Of a DNA stretch of 64,000 nt, positions 1-8,887 are shown piece after piece (within the stretch, counting starts at the first letter, position 1; each line of letters starts with the position of its first letter). A program made the translations under genes and the position numbers. Source of the stretch: Gallionellaceae bacterium (lineage in GTDB: Bacteria > Pseudomonadota > Gammaproteobacteria > Burkholderiales > Gallionellaceae); assembly GCA_030823955.1 (NCBI GenBank), contig JAVBYO010000004.1:1-64000 (forward strand). Direction: 5' to 3'. Below the pieces are notes generated by a model. That model was not told the DNA's origin. It saw nothing but the letters and a program-made list of their open reading frames with translations, and did not search any database.

Positions 1-29
1 GCGGCGGCGGAGCTTCGGGAGACTGGTAA
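1..29 (+). CDS. C-terminal end of a TPM-domain (YgcG-like) protein, partial
   Basis: The open frame from base 3 reads GGGASGDW followed by TAA at 27-29. A glycine-rich tail ending in a short GxW motif is typical of membrane-anchored TPM-domain proteins, and the next gene is also a TPM protein, so this is probably the end of the first member of a TPM pair. Its stop overlaps the next ATG by one base (TAATG), which suggests translational coupling. Only eight codons are visible, so the assignment is an inference from tail and context. Confidence 0.5.
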
Positions 30-526
30 TGGATATCAATCGCATCATCAAACATCTCTCCATCGGACAGGCGTCCGTGCATCGCAGCTTCTCGCGTGCG
101 GCTATGGCGAACATCGAGCGTACCATCGCTGAAGTGGAGAAGACACACGCCGGGCAGATCCGCTTTGCGGTGGAAGCTGCGCTGGACCTCGCGCCTTTGC
201 TGGCCGGACAGAGCGCGCGGCAGCGGGCCATCGAGGTGTTTTCGCGCTTGCATGTTTGGGACACCGAGCATAACAACGGTGTGCTGATCTATCTGTTGCT
301 GGCTGATCGCGATGTGGAGATCGTGGCCGACAGGGGCGTGCATGCCAAGCTCGGACAGGCGGTGTGGGAGGCTGTGTGCAAGGAGATGGAGGCTGCGTTC
401 CGTCAGGGCCGATTCGAAGAAGGTGTCATCGCCGGGATACGCAGCGTGGGAGCACATCTTGCGCAGCACTATCCTCAGGTCGGGGTGAAGACCAATGAAC
501 TATCCGACCAGCCGGTGATCCTCTGA
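29..526 (+). CDS. TPM domain protein
   Basis: This 165-residue soluble protein has no signal peptide or membrane segment. The TPM (TLP18.3/Psb32/MOLO-1) domain covers roughly residues 20-150, with the characteristic core GVLIYLLLADRDVEIVADRG followed by a W-x(6)-M-x(6)-F helix. Plant members have been described as acid phosphatases or photosystem repair factors, and the bacterial role is unsettled. It follows the glycine-rich end of another TPM-type gene and precedes a CYTH-CHAD gene with a one-base overlap (TGATG), so the three look like one operon. Family assignment is firm and function is unknown. Confidence 0.85.
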   Translation: MDINRIIKHLSIGQASVHRSFSRAAMANIERTIAEVEKTHAGQIRFAVEAALDLAPLLAGQSARQRAIEVFSRLHVWDTEHNNGVLIYLLLADRDVEIVADRGVHAKLGQAVWEAVCKEMEAAFRQGRFEEGVIAGIRSVGAHLAQHYPQVGVKTNELSDQPVIL

Positions 527-2016
527 TGGCGGTCGAGACCGAACTCAAGTTGCGCATCGCGCCGGAACATCTGGCGCGGCTCAAACGGCATCCGTTCCTG
601 CGCGCCTTGTCCGGCGAACGTGCGGTTACCCGCCAGCTCTATAGCGTCTATTTCGATACCCCCGACCTGCGTCTGCACCATGAGCGCATGGCTTTGCGCC
701 TGCGTCGGGTCGGTAAACAATGGCTGCAAACCTTGAAAGGCGGCGGCGGGGTGCGGGCGGGATTACACCAGCGCAACGAATGGGAGACTCCCGTCGATGG
801 GGAGCGGCTCGATTTCGCCGTGCTCGAAGCGGCCGGGGCGAGTGCCTTGTCGTCCAGTCTGCGCAAACAGGTACAGCCGCTGTTCGTCACCGATTTCACG
901 CGCAGTATCCGTATGTTGCAGTTCGAGGGCGCGACGATAGAGCTGAGTCTGGATAGCGGCGAGATACGCGCCGGGAAGCGCAGCCACATTATTTCGGAGT
1001 TGGAACTGGAGCTGAAATCGGGTGAGCCGTTGCAGCTCTACCGTTTGGCTCTGGCGCTGCTCGATATCGTGCCGCTGGAGATCGAGGCGACCAGCAAAGC
1101 GGAGTATGGCTACCGCCTGCACCACCCGGTATCCGCCCAGGTCAGCAAGGCGCAGTTGCCCAAGCTGGCGGCTGCCACGCCGCTGGGCGAGGCGCTGCAA
1201 AGCATGATCTGGTCGTGCCTGTTGCATCTGCAAGCCAATGTGTCCGGTGCGGTGAGCAAGAGCGATGACGAATATCTGCATCAGGTGCGTGTCGCATTGC
1301 GCCGCCTGCGCGTGGTGCTGGGCATGACGCGCAAATATCGCGGCGATGCCGAGTTGGAATCGTTGCGCGGCATGGTCGCGGAGTTGGGCACTACCCTGGG
1401 ACGTTCGCGCGAATGGGATGTGTTCGTCACGCAGGTTTTGCCCGGTCTGCGCCAGGATATGCGTCACGACAAGCTGCTGAGCACCATCGTCCGGCGCAGC
1501 GAAGTACAGCGCAAACAGGCGCATCAGCGTGTGCAAGCGGTATTACAGGCGGGGGATTTTCAGCGTCTGCTGCTGCGCTTCGGCGCCTGGATGTACGGGG
1601 CGTATTGGCACGATAACGTCGTGCGCGACGATCTTTCCAGTTTTGCCGCGACAGTCATGCATAAACGCAGCCGCAAGCTGGGGCGTTATGGCGAACACAT
1701 CGTGGGAGATACCGATGCACGGGAGTTGCACCGTTTGCGTATCGCCTGCAAGAACCTGCGCTACAGCAGCGATCTGTTCGCCCCGTTATACGCTGCGGAG
1801 CAGACCACACCTTATCTGAAAGCACTGGCGAAGCTGCAAGACACGCTCGGTGTCTTCAACGATCACGCGGTCGCGTTGCGTCTATTGGACGAGTTGGAAC
1901 TGGGCGCGGCCCACATCGCGCTGATACGCAAACGGATATTGCAGGGGGATGCGCAGCGACTGGCACTGTTGCGCAAAGCCTGGAAAAAACTCATGGCGCA
2001 AGCCGATTTCTGGTGA
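526..2016 (+). CDS. CYTH and CHAD domain protein
   Basis: A 496-residue fusion. The N-terminal CYTH domain (about residues 1-200) opens with the ExExK-type motif in AVETELKLRI, as in triphosphate tunnel metalloenzymes such as inorganic triphosphatase. The C-terminal CHAD domain (about 225-490) is helical with repeated His/Arg/Lys-rich segments such as HQVRVALRRLRVVL and LHRLRIACKNLRY, known to bind polyphosphate. A link to polyphosphate metabolism is likely. ATG at 526 overlaps the preceding stop, and the gene converges on rep with 9 bases between stops. The family is clear but the substrate is not shown by sequence. Confidence 0.9.
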   Translation: MAVETELKLRIAPEHLARLKRHPFLRALSGERAVTRQLYSVYFDTPDLRLHHERMALRLRRVGKQWLQTLKGGGGVRAGLHQRNEWETPVDGERLDFAVLEAAGASALSSSLRKQVQPLFVTDFTRSIRMLQFEGATIELSLDSGEIRAGKRSHIISELELELKSGEPLQLYRLALALLDIVPLEIEATSKAEYGYRLHHPVSAQVSKAQLPKLAAATPLGEALQSMIWSCLLHLQANVSGAVSKSDDEYLHQVRVALRRLRVVLGMTRKYRGDAELESLRGMVAELGTTLGRSREWDVFVTQVLPGLRQDMRHDKLLSTIVRRSEVQRKQAHQRVQAVLQAGDFQRLLLRFGAWMYGAYWHDNVVRDDLSSFAATVMHKRSRKLGRYGEHIVGDTDARELHRLRIACKNLRYSSDLFAPLYAAEQTTPYLKALAKLQDTLGVFNDHAVALRLLDELELGAAHIALIRKRILQGDAQRLALLRKAWKKLMAQADFW

Positions 2017-2025
2017 GCGCGCGGC

Positions 2026-4014
2026 TCAGCCCAGCATCGCTTTCAGCCGCGCCAGTTTGGCTTTGCCTTCTTCTTTGCTGACTTCCGGCGTGTTGCCCGC
2101 CGGTACTGCACCCGCGTAGATCACATCGCCCTCGGGCAGCTCTTTGATGAAACGGCTGGCTTCGCAGGTCGCCCATTCCTTGCCGCGCTTGCGTTTGATG
2201 CAATAACTGATGTGCAGCGAGCGTTGCGCGCGGGTGATGCCGACGTACATCAGGCGACGTTCTTCCTCGATCTGTTCCGGTGCTTCGCTGCGTTCGTGCG
2301 GCAACACACCTTCTTCCACGCCGACCAGATAGACATGGCCGAACTCCAGTCCCTTGGCGGCATGCAAGGTGGAGAGTGAGACAGCATCGACTTCTTCTTC
2401 GCGCGATTCGAGCAGGTTCATCAGTGCGATGGTCTGCGTCATCGCCAATAAGGTCTTGCCGTCGGCCTCGGATTTGCGGTTCATCCAAGCGACGAAGCTG
2501 CTGACATTCTCCCATTTGGTTTCGGCCTGACGCGGTTCGTGGCTGTCGAACAGCCATGCCTCATAGTCGATGGCATCCATCAGGTCGCCCATCACTTGCG
2601 CGCTTTCTTCTTTGGCGGCGCGGGCTTCCATGCGGTTGATGAAATTGCAGAAGGTGAGCAGCTCTTCGTGTTGGCGTGCCGGGAGCTGGTCTGCCATCTC
2701 GCCTTCGAATGCGGCTTCGAACAGGCTGATGTTGCGCGTACCGGCAAAGCTGGCCAGCCTTTCCAGTGTGGTGTTGCCGATGCCGCGTTTGGGCGTGGTC
2801 ACGGCGCGGATGAATGCCGGATCGTCGTCCGGATTGGCGATCAGGCGCAGGTAGGCGACCAAGTCCTTGATCTCGGCACGCTCGAAGAACGAGGTGCCGC
2901 CGCTCACGGTATAGGGCACGTTCTGCGCGCGCAGATGTTCCTCGAACACGCGCGACAGATGGTTGCTGCGGTACAGGATGGCGTAATCGGAAAACTTGGT
3001 GCGATGCTCGAACTTGTGCGCCAGCAGGCGCAACACCACGGATTCGGCCTCGTTGTCGTCATCCTTGGCGGCGAAGATGCGCACCTGGTCACCCAGACCG
3101 TGATCGCTCCACAGTTTCTTCTCGAACAGCTTGGTATTGTTCTTGATGACGTGGTTGGCGCTTTGCAGGATGCGCTGCGAGGAGCGGTAGTTCTGTTCCA
3201 GTTTGATGACTTTAAGGTGGCGGTAGTCTTTTTGCAGGTTTTGCAGATTGGCGATACTGGCCCCGCGCCAGGCGTAGATAGCCTGGTCATCGTCGCCCAC
3301 GGCGGTGAGTGCGGCACGATGTCCGGCCAGCAGGCGCATCATCTGGTACTGGCAGTCGTTGGTGTCCTGATATTCGTCCACCAGCAGGTAGCGCAGGCGG
3401 TGCTGCCAGCGCTGCAAAGCCTCGGGATGCGCGTGGAACAGATCGACCGGCAAACGGATCAGGTCGTCGAAATCCACCGCCTGATAGGCGCGCAGGGTCT
3501 CCTGATAACGCGGGTAGAGCAGGGCGATACGCTGCTGTTCGTCGGTCTCGACCAGACTCTGGGCCTGTTCCGGCGAGATGAAGTTGGCTTTCCAGTTCGA
3601 CATCATGCTCTGCGCCTGACGTATGTCCTGTTTGTCCGGCGAACCGAGCAGTTCGCTGACGATCTTGGCGGTGTCGGCGGAATCGAAGATGGAAAACTGT
3701 TTCTTGTAACCGATCAGCCCGGCCTCTTCGCGCAAGATCTGCATACCCAGCGCATGGAAGGTGCTGATGGTCATCCCTTTGGCATCACCGCCGCTCAGCA
3801 GCTTGCCCACACGCTCGCGCATCTCGTTCGCGGCTTTGTTGGTGAAAGTGATGGCGGCGATGTTGCGCGCCGAATAACCGCACTGCTCGACAAGGTAGGC
3901 CAGCTTGTGCACGATCACACGTGTCTTGCCGCTGCCCGCACCGGCCAGCACCAGCAGCGGGCCGTCCAGATAGGTGATCGCTTCGCGTTGGGCGGGATTG
4001 AGTTTGCTTAACAT
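2026..4014 (-). CDS. rep: ATP-dependent DNA helicase Rep
   Basis: A superfamily 1A 3'-5' DNA helicase of 662 residues, close to the usual Rep length. Visible motifs are Walker A GAGSGKT near residue 26, motif II LVDEYQDTN, motif III GDDDQAIYAWRGA, LEQNYRS (motif IV) and VSLSTLHAAKGLEF with the C-terminal YVGITRAQ motif. Rep helps forks pass bound proteins and restarts stalled forks. The only sensible start, ATG at 4014, lies six bases after the CCA end of tRNA-Leu on the same strand, so there is no room for a ribosome site outside the tRNA. Rep is preferred over UvrD because of the MLSKLNPAQREAI opening and the length. Confidence 0.93.
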   Translation of the reverse strand: MLSKLNPAQREAITYLDGPLLVLAGAGSGKTRVIVHKLAYLVEQCGYSARNIAAITFTNKAANEMRERVGKLLSGGDAKGMTISTFHALGMQILREEAGLIGYKKQFSIFDSADTAKIVSELLGSPDKQDIRQAQSMMSNWKANFISPEQAQSLVETDEQQRIALLYPRYQETLRAYQAVDFDDLIRLPVDLFHAHPEALQRWQHRLRYLLVDEYQDTNDCQYQMMRLLAGHRAALTAVGDDDQAIYAWRGASIANLQNLQKDYRHLKVIKLEQNYRSSQRILQSANHVIKNNTKLFEKKLWSDHGLGDQVRIFAAKDDDNEAESVVLRLLAHKFEHRTKFSDYAILYRSNHLSRVFEEHLRAQNVPYTVSGGTSFFERAEIKDLVAYLRLIANPDDDPAFIRAVTTPKRGIGNTTLERLASFAGTRNISLFEAAFEGEMADQLPARQHEELLTFCNFINRMEARAAKEESAQVMGDLMDAIDYEAWLFDSHEPRQAETKWENVSSFVAWMNRKSEADGKTLLAMTQTIALMNLLESREEEVDAVSLSTLHAAKGLEFGHVYLVGVEEGVLPHERSEAPEQIEEERRLMYVGITRAQRSLHISYCIKRKRGKEWATCEASRFIKELPEGDVIYAGAVPAGNTPEVSKEEGKAKLARLKAMLG

Positions 4015-4020
4015 ATTGAA

Positions 4021-4109
4021 TGGTGCCCGGAACCGGAATCGAACCGGTACGCCGATTGCTCAGCGACAGATTTTAAGTCTGTTGTGTCTACCAATTTCAC
4101 CACCCGGGC
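4021..4109 (-). tRNA. tRNA-Leu (TAA anticodon)
   Basis: An 89-base type II tRNA with encoded CCA. The acceptor arms are GCCCGGG at 4109-4103 and CCGGGC next to A73-CCA at the 3' end. The anticodon loop has TAA, there is a long variable arm, and the T-loop reads TTCGATT. It lies directly upstream of rep on the same strand. Confidence 0.95.
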
Positions 4110-4155
4110 TGAATAGTGCCGAACTGAGGATATGTCTCGAATCGAGCAGCGGCGC

Positions 4156-4161
4156 ATTATA
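4156..4161 (-). promoter_or_regulatory. Probable -10 element for tRNA-Leu (and rep)
   Basis: On the minus strand TATAAT at 4161-4156 is followed by a GC-rich discriminator (GCGCCG), as in stable-RNA promoters under stringent control. It lies about 47 bases before the tRNA 5' end. No good -35 is visible at 16-18 bases, so confidence is moderate. No other promoter is apparent for rep. Confidence 0.45.
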
Positions 4162-4231
4162 CAGAGATGGTCGGCGGGGAGGCGCGCGCGGGAATTATTT
4201 TTACCGCCAAGAAAAACAGTCGTCGATTTTC

Positions 4232-4269
4232 TTGACACGAAGTCCAATATCCATATAATGCGGACTTCG
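4232..4269 (+). promoter_or_regulatory. Consensus promoter of the tRNA-Gly/tRNA-Cys unit with flanking inverted repeat
   Basis: TTGACA at 4232-4237 and TATAAT at 4254-4259 are separated by 16 bases, a fully consensus sigma-70 promoter ending just before tRNA-Gly at 4276. The inverted repeat CGAAGTCC (4238-4245) and GGACTTCG (4262-4269) flanks the -10 box and could act as an operator or an RNA leader hairpin. Confidence 0.8.
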
Positions 4270-4275
4270 TTTTTT

Positions 4276-4351
<76 letters not shown>

Positions 4352-4403
4352 AATCTCTCGGGAAAGCATTTCAGCTTTCCCTTAATTTTTAGTTTGTCAT
4401 GAC

Positions 4404-4477
4404 GGTGCGATAGCAAAGCGGTTATGCCCCGGATTGCAAATCCGGTTAGCCCAGTTCGACTCTGGGTCGCACCTCCA
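4404..4477 (+). tRNA. tRNA-Cys (GCA anticodon)
   Basis: 74 bases with encoded CCA. Acceptor GGTGCGA pairs with TCGCACC, the anticodon loop is TTGCAAA, and the T-loop reads GTTCGACTC. It is 52 bases after tRNA-Gly and probably shares its promoter. Confidence 0.97.
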
Positions 4478-4504
4478 CCTTTCCCTTGTTACAACTCATC
4501 CCGT

Positions 4505-5377
4505 TCAGGGATATTCCACATCCAGTTCGTTCCCGGCGTAGAAATCCTGGATCTCGGTGATGACCGTTTTCGCTTTGCTCCTGGAAAGGATCTTCTTGAT
4601 GATGGTGTCGCGGTATTCGTCCATGCGTTCGCGCAACAGCGGTTGGAATTCGACCGGGATATGTTCGAGCAGCTTGCCCCATGCCGCCTCGATGTCCGGC
4701 GGGGTCTTGCGTGTGCGGCTGATGAGGCTCTCGATGTCTTTTTGCCCGGTGCGGGCGACGATGCGTCCGTCACCCGCAATGCCGAAGATCACCGCGATGG
4801 CGATGACCGCATTGGCATCGAGGTCACTGTCTTTGATCGGTCCGGCGTAATGCTGTTTGCGCAGCCAGCGGGCGCATTCGACGAAACGCTGGTTCTCGCG
4901 GCGGGAAGCGAGTTCCCTGCGATAGACATCGTCCGCCGCCCAAGTGGCACTCGGATCGGCCCGGCAGATCTCGTAAAACAGCGCTTTCAGATTGCGCTGC
5001 TGCACGAAGCTGTCGTTGTCGAACTCGGAAATGAAGGCCACATAGGGCAGGGCGGAGAGTTCTTTGATGTGGCGGAAGCCCATCTGGAACACATATTCAG
5101 CGCCGTGGTGCAACAGAAATGACAGTTTGGATTCGTCGGTGTCGGGTAGTTCCGCCTGGCTGATGCCGAGCGAGATGCAGCCGACCGTCAGATGATAAGC
5201 CTCCTGCAATCCCTCCGCCGTTTTGTCGTTGGTGTAGCGCTTGGCTACCAGCACGGTGATGCCGCTCAGCTCGTCCAGTAGCGTATCTGCCGCCGCGCGA
5301 TAGTCCGCGCGTTGTGCCAGTGCCTCCAGTGCTTGCACCAGATGGGGCGGGCGGGTGGTGATGTTGGCGAGTTGCAT
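4505..5377 (-). CDS. Uncharacterised protein, last gene of the J-domain operon
   Basis: A 290-residue soluble protein that I do not recognise. It has no signal peptide or membrane segment. It is mostly alpha-helical in character, with a central segment (HHGAEYVFQMGFRHIKELSALPYVAF) and a charged C-terminal half. It starts 14 bases after the stop of the preceding 266-codon gene, in a minus-strand series of four genes headed by a J-domain protein. Its role is unknown; context suggests a shared process with the three upstream proteins. Confidence 0.75.
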   Translation of the reverse strand: MQLANITTRPPHLVQALEALAQRADYRAAADTLLDELSGITVLVAKRYTNDKTAEGLQEAYHLTVGCISLGISQAELPDTDESKLSFLLHHGAEYVFQMGFRHIKELSALPYVAFISEFDNDSFVQQRNLKALFYEICRADPSATWAADDVYRRELASRRENQRFVECARWLRKQHYAGPIKDSDLDANAVIAIAVIFGIAGDGRIVARTGQKDIESLISRTRKTPPDIEAAWGKLLEHIPVEFQPLLRERMDEYRDTIIKKILSRSKAKTVITEIQDFYAGNELDVEYP

Positions 5378-5391
5378 GCGCGCTGTCTGGC

Positions 5392-6192
5392 TCAGGCGAA
5401 GATGTCTTCGCCCAAGCTGGGGCGGGCGCCTTTTTTGGGCGTGCTGACTGCTTTGCTTGGCACCTGTTTGCGCAGACGCAGCAGCAATTCTCTGGTGCTG
5501 CGCCCCGAGGCATATTCCTGATCACCATGTTCGTCGTCGTCGCCGTCATCATCCTCGGAATCGGCGCGCAGCTCGTTCGCACCCGGCTGCCAATCGGGAA
5601 ACAGCTCGAACAACACGCGGTTCCAGGCATCTTCATCGGTGCGCGCGATCTCCAGCGCAAGCGGGATGACATCGTGGTCTGAGGTAGTCTGGCCGCTGCG
5701 GTGTGCGCCGTGGTTGTGGATGTCGTTGGCGATCTCGATGATCTCTTCCATCGCGGTGGAGAACAACACGGCAAACGCCGTCGTACCCCAGTCGGTCGCC
5801 AGGGCTTCGTGGATGAGTGCGGCGCGGCGTTCGTGATCGTCGCTGGCGAAGACTACGCCGTGGATATGGGCGAACAACGCCTCGGCCAGCACTTCCGGCT
5901 CGTCTTCTATGGTGTCCTCGTCCCAGGTGGCGGCGAAGAAAGCCAGGCTTTCGGCCCAGGCTTTGGGAGGGATGAGCAGGGTGGCCAGCGACAGTTTGCC
6001 GCCGTCAAACGCCGACAGATGCAGCGAGGCGACCTGCGGCTCCAGCGAGTCCAGCACTTCGACCACAGCGAGGTCGCCGAACTGTTCTGCGGCCTCGTTG
6101 AAAGCTTCCTCGGCATGTTCGGTCGATCCGGCCAGTACCAGTTCTGTGACTTGGCGGCTGATCGCGGGGAGGTTGGTCTTGTTGTCAGGCAT
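5392..6192 (-). CDS. Uncharacterised acidic protein
   Basis: A 266-residue protein beginning MPDNKTNLPAISRQ. ATG at 6192 is chosen because it gives an eight-base overlap with the upstream gene, while the longer frame would extend an improbable Arg/Thr-rich leader across it. Several tryptophan-containing helices are followed by an Asp/Glu-rich linker (ADSEDDDGDDDEHGDQE, about residues 208-224) and a basic C-terminal tail. I do not recognise the family. The acidic linker parallels the acidic tail of the upstream 171-residue protein, which may mean they act together. Confidence 0.72.
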   Translation of the reverse strand: MPDNKTNLPAISRQVTELVLAGSTEHAEEAFNEAAEQFGDLAVVEVLDSLEPQVASLHLSAFDGGKLSLATLLIPPKAWAESLAFFAATWDEDTIEDEPEVLAEALFAHIHGVVFASDDHERRAALIHEALATDWGTTAFAVLFSTAMEEIIEIANDIHNHGAHRSGQTTSDHDVIPLALEIARTDEDAWNRVLFELFPDWQPGANELRADSEDDDGDDDEHGDQEYASGRSTRELLLRLRKQVPSKAVSTPKKGARPSLGEDIFA

Positions 6193-6700
6193 TCTCGTCT
6201 CCGCGTGTATCGAACAGATGTTCGATATCGTGTCCGGCGTCGAGTTGATCCTCGTCCTGATCGTCCTCGTTGTCCTCGTCTCTTTGCAAGGATTCAAGCG
6301 AGTTGTCCTCATCCGTCCAGCGATTATGGTTCTTGAACAGGAACGCGGTGATGACCGCTTTGCGCGCCAGCTCGGGATTGCTAGTGAACACGGAAGACAA
6401 GGCCTCTTTCGCCGCCGCGTCGTTGCACGACACCATCTTCATGATCTTGGCGGCGTCACCGCCGTCGTATTGCGCACATTGCGCCAGTATTCCCGCCGGG
6501 TCGGAGAAGTTCAGGTGATCGACCAGCGCGAAGCTGAGAAAGTTCACGTCGTCGATGCCACTACCGCTGGCGTATTCACCCAGCAATGATTTGACCACCT
6601 TCGCGTAGTTCTTCCGGTCGGGCGGGTCACCCAGAGTGTCTTCGATCTGGATGCCAAGCTCACGCGACTGGTAAGCGAATTCAGGATGGATGTTTTTCAT
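6185..6700 (-). CDS. Uncharacterised acidic protein
   Basis: A 171-residue protein starting MKNIHPEFAYQSRELGIQ. About 130 residues look globular and helical, then come about 30 strongly acidic residues (DEDNEDDQDEDQLD). There is no signal peptide. It sits 30 bases after the J-domain gene and overlaps the next gene by eight bases, so co-transcription and translational coupling are likely. The family is not recognised. Confidence 0.72.
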   Translation of the reverse strand: MKNIHPEFAYQSRELGIQIEDTLGDPPDRKNYAKVVKSLLGEYASGSGIDDVNFLSFALVDHLNFSDPAGILAQCAQYDGGDAAKIMKMVSCNDAAAKEALSSVFTSNPELARKAVITAFLFKNHNRWTDEDNSLESLQRDEDNEDDQDEDQLDAGHDIEHLFDTRGDENA

Positions 6701-6730
6701 GGAATTCCGATATCTAATAAGTGAGGATGG

Positions 6731-7009
6731 CTATAGCGTGATGCCGCAACGATTGAACAGTGCGTTCCACAACGAACGGGCCTCGTCTTCCGCGTCGAGG
6801 ATGATGCGGTTATTGATGCTCTGGTTGTATTCGGCCCGCCTTTTGGGATCGGACAGTAACTCGTACGCGCTCTGAACCGCATTGAAGCGGGTCTCGGCGC
6901 CGGGATTCCTGTCCGGATGGAAACGCATCGCCAGAGCGCGATAAGCCTTTTTGATCTCCTCGCCCGTGGCGGTCGGCGATACACCCAGAATGTGATATGG
7001 ATTTTCCAA
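6731..7009 (-). CDS. Small J-domain protein
   Basis: A 92-residue protein. Residues 3-65 form a complete J domain: [10 protein letters not shown], helix [13 protein letters not shown], the essential HPD motif in FHPDRNPG, and helix [24 protein letters not shown]. It lacks the Gly/Phe region, zinc fingers and C-terminal substrate domains of DnaJ, so it is a class III J protein that could stimulate DnaK ATPase for a specific client. It heads an operon with three unrecognised proteins, which are candidate clients. tRNA-Val ends 63 bases upstream on the same strand. Confidence 0.9.
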   Translation of the reverse strand: MENPYHILGVSPTATGEEIKKAYRALAMRFHPDRNPGAETRFNAVQSAYELLSDPKRRAEYNQSINNRIILDAEDEARSLWNALFNRCGITL

Positions 7010-7072
7010 CAGATGCCTCCAGTGAGCCTAGATTCTACAGCCAAGGGCAGGGCGATCAGAATGATAATCGAT

Positions 7073-7147
7073 TGGTGGGCGATACTGGGTTCGAACCAGT
7101 GACCCCCGCCGTGTGAAGGCGATGCTCTACCGCTGAGCTAACCGCCC
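7073..7147 (-). tRNA. tRNA-Val (CAC anticodon)
   Basis: 75 bases with encoded CCA. Acceptor GGGCGGT pairs with ATCGCCC (one G-T pair). The anticodon loop TTCACAC gives CAC, and the T-arm carries GGTTCGAACCC. It lies between the J-domain operon and gltX. Confidence 0.95.
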
Positions 7148-7253
7148 AATCGAGGGCGCGCATTTAATCATAAGGCCGCTTATCGGGTCAATTTCTATCT
7201 AGTGATTTCCGTTGGGTGGCGTAAAATGCGCGCTTTCATTTTTGGCGGCCATC

Positions 7254-8645
7254 ATGACAGTACGCACCCGTTTCGCACCCAGTCCTACCGGTTATCTGCA
7301 TATCGGCGGCGCCCGCACCGCATTGTTCTCATGGGCCTATGCGCGCAAACACGGCGGCACCTTCATCCTGCGCATCGAGGATACCGATGTGGAGCGCTCC
7401 ACACCGGAAGCGGTACAAGCCATTCTGGACGGGATGAAATGGCTGGACTTGAACTACGACGAAGGCCCGTTCTATCAGATGCAGCGCATGCCGCGTTATA
7501 AAGAAGTCATCGCGCAGATGATCGCCGCCGGGCAGGCCTATTATTGTTATACCTCGCCAGCGGAGCTGGATGCCTTGCGTGAGGAGCAGCGCGCGCGCGG
7601 CGAGAAGCCCCGTTACGACGGGCGCTGGCGTCCGGAGGCGGGCAAAACCTTGCCGCCGCAACCGCAAGACATACAGCCGGTGGTGCGTTTCAAAAATCCG
7701 AGCGGGGGCGTGGTCGCTTGGGACGATATGGTCAAAGGCCGCATCGAGTTCCAGAACGACGAGTTGGATGACCTCATCATCGCCCGTTCGGACGGCACAC
7801 CGACTTATAATTTCTGCGTGGTAGTGGACGACTGGGACATGGGCATCACTCAGGTCATCCGTGGCGACGACCATGTCAACAACACCCCGCGCCAGATCAA
7901 CATCCTCAAGGCCTTGAACGCGACCGTGCCCAACTATGCACATCTGTCGATGATCCTGGGTGACGATGGTCAGAAACTGTCCAAGCGGCATGGCGCGGTC
8001 AGTGTGATGCAGTACGACGAGGACGGTTATCTGCCGGAGGCGGTCATCAATTATCTAGCTCGCTTGGGCTGGTCGCACGGCGATGACGAAGTGTTCTCGG
8101 TGGCGCAATTCTGCGAATGGTTCGATCTCGACCACATCACCCCCTCGGCGGCGCAATTCAATACCGAAAAGCTGAAATGGCTGAACAACCATTATCTGAA
8201 AGCGACCGACAACGCGCGCCTGGCCGAACTGGTGCTGCCGCGCCTACTTGCTCGCGGTGTGAAAGTCAGTGCAGCGCCTTCATTGGAAGCTATCGCAGGC
8301 TTATATAAGGAGCGCGTTTCCACCCTGAACGAACTGGCCGATGCCGCCGAAGTGTTCTATATCGACCTGCATGCCGAGCAAGCCTTGTTGGATGCACACC
8401 TCTCCGCCGAAGCCTTGCCCGCATTGCGCGAATTCGCAGACCGTATCAGCACCGTTACCTGGGATGCGGCATCGGTTGGCGCACTCATCAAAGAGTTGCT
8501 GGCCAAACACAGCCTGAAGATGCCCAAACTGGCGATGCCATTGCGCGTGATGCTGGTCGGGCAGACACAGGCACCGTCGGTCGATGCACTGGCCGTCTTG
8601 TTCACACGCGAACAGCTACTGGCGCGCGTGAACAAGTATTTGTAA
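7254..8645 (+). CDS. gltX: Glutamate-tRNA ligase
   Basis: A class I aminoacyl-tRNA synthetase of 463 residues that charges tRNA-Glu in the cytoplasm. The HIGH-type motif appears in [16 protein letters not shown] and the KMSKS-type loop as KLSKRHGA, with family signatures RIEDTD and RGDDH. ATG at 7254 gives the conserved [13 protein letters not shown] start; an upstream in-frame codon at 7212 would add an unlikely leader. The gene is followed 60 bases later by tRNA-Ala and its own substrate tRNA-Glu. Confidence 0.97.
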   Translation: MTVRTRFAPSPTGYLHIGGARTALFSWAYARKHGGTFILRIEDTDVERSTPEAVQAILDGMKWLDLNYDEGPFYQMQRMPRYKEVIAQMIAAGQAYYCYTSPAELDALREEQRARGEKPRYDGRWRPEAGKTLPPQPQDIQPVVRFKNPSGGVVAWDDMVKGRIEFQNDELDDLIIARSDGTPTYNFCVVVDDWDMGITQVIRGDDHVNNTPRQINILKALNATVPNYAHLSMILGDDGQKLSKRHGAVSVMQYDEDGYLPEAVINYLARLGWSHGDDEVFSVAQFCEWFDLDHITPSAAQFNTEKLKWLNNHYLKATDNARLAELVLPRLLARGVKVSAAPSLEAIAGLYKERVSTLNELADAAEVFYIDLHAEQALLDAHLSAEALPALREFADRISTVTWDAASVGALIKELLAKHSLKMPKLAMPLRVMLVGQTQAPSVDALAVLFTREQLLARVNKYL

Positions 8646-8663
8646 AAAATCTGGCAAAGCTGC

Positions 8664-8692
8664 TTTACAAGGTACAGGTCGGTCATTATAAT
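8664..8692 (+). promoter_or_regulatory. Promoter of the tRNA-Ala/tRNA-Glu unit
   Basis: TTTACA at 8664-8669 and TATAAT at 8687-8692 have a 17-base spacer and lie just ahead of tRNA-Ala at 8706, directly after the gltX stop. Confidence 0.75.
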
Positions 8693-8705
8693 GCGCCCTC
8701 TTTTT

Positions 8706-8781
<76 letters not shown>

Positions 8782-8811
8782 ATAAGAAGTAACGTAGCAC
8801 AAAGCCCTTTA

Positions 8812-8887
8812 GTCCCCATCGTCTAGAGGCCTAGGACACCGCCCTTTCACGGCGATAACACGAGTTCGAATCTCGTTGGGGACGCCA
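8812..8887 (+). tRNA. tRNA-Glu (TTC anticodon)
   Basis: 76 bases with encoded CCA. Acceptor GTCCCCA pairs with TGGGGAC. The anticodon loop has TTC and the T-arm carries GAGTTCGAATCTC. It is 30 bases after tRNA-Ala and borders the accessory patch that follows. Confidence 0.97.

Noticed and set aside
2539-4011. A 490-codon open frame on the + strand across rep
   Set aside because: It lies wholly opposite the well-supported rep gene, has no family resemblance and reflects high-GC codon bias on the other strand.
7954-7995. KLSKR in GltX as a missing KMSKS motif
   Set aside because: KLSKR is a usual form of this motif in glutamate-tRNA ligases.
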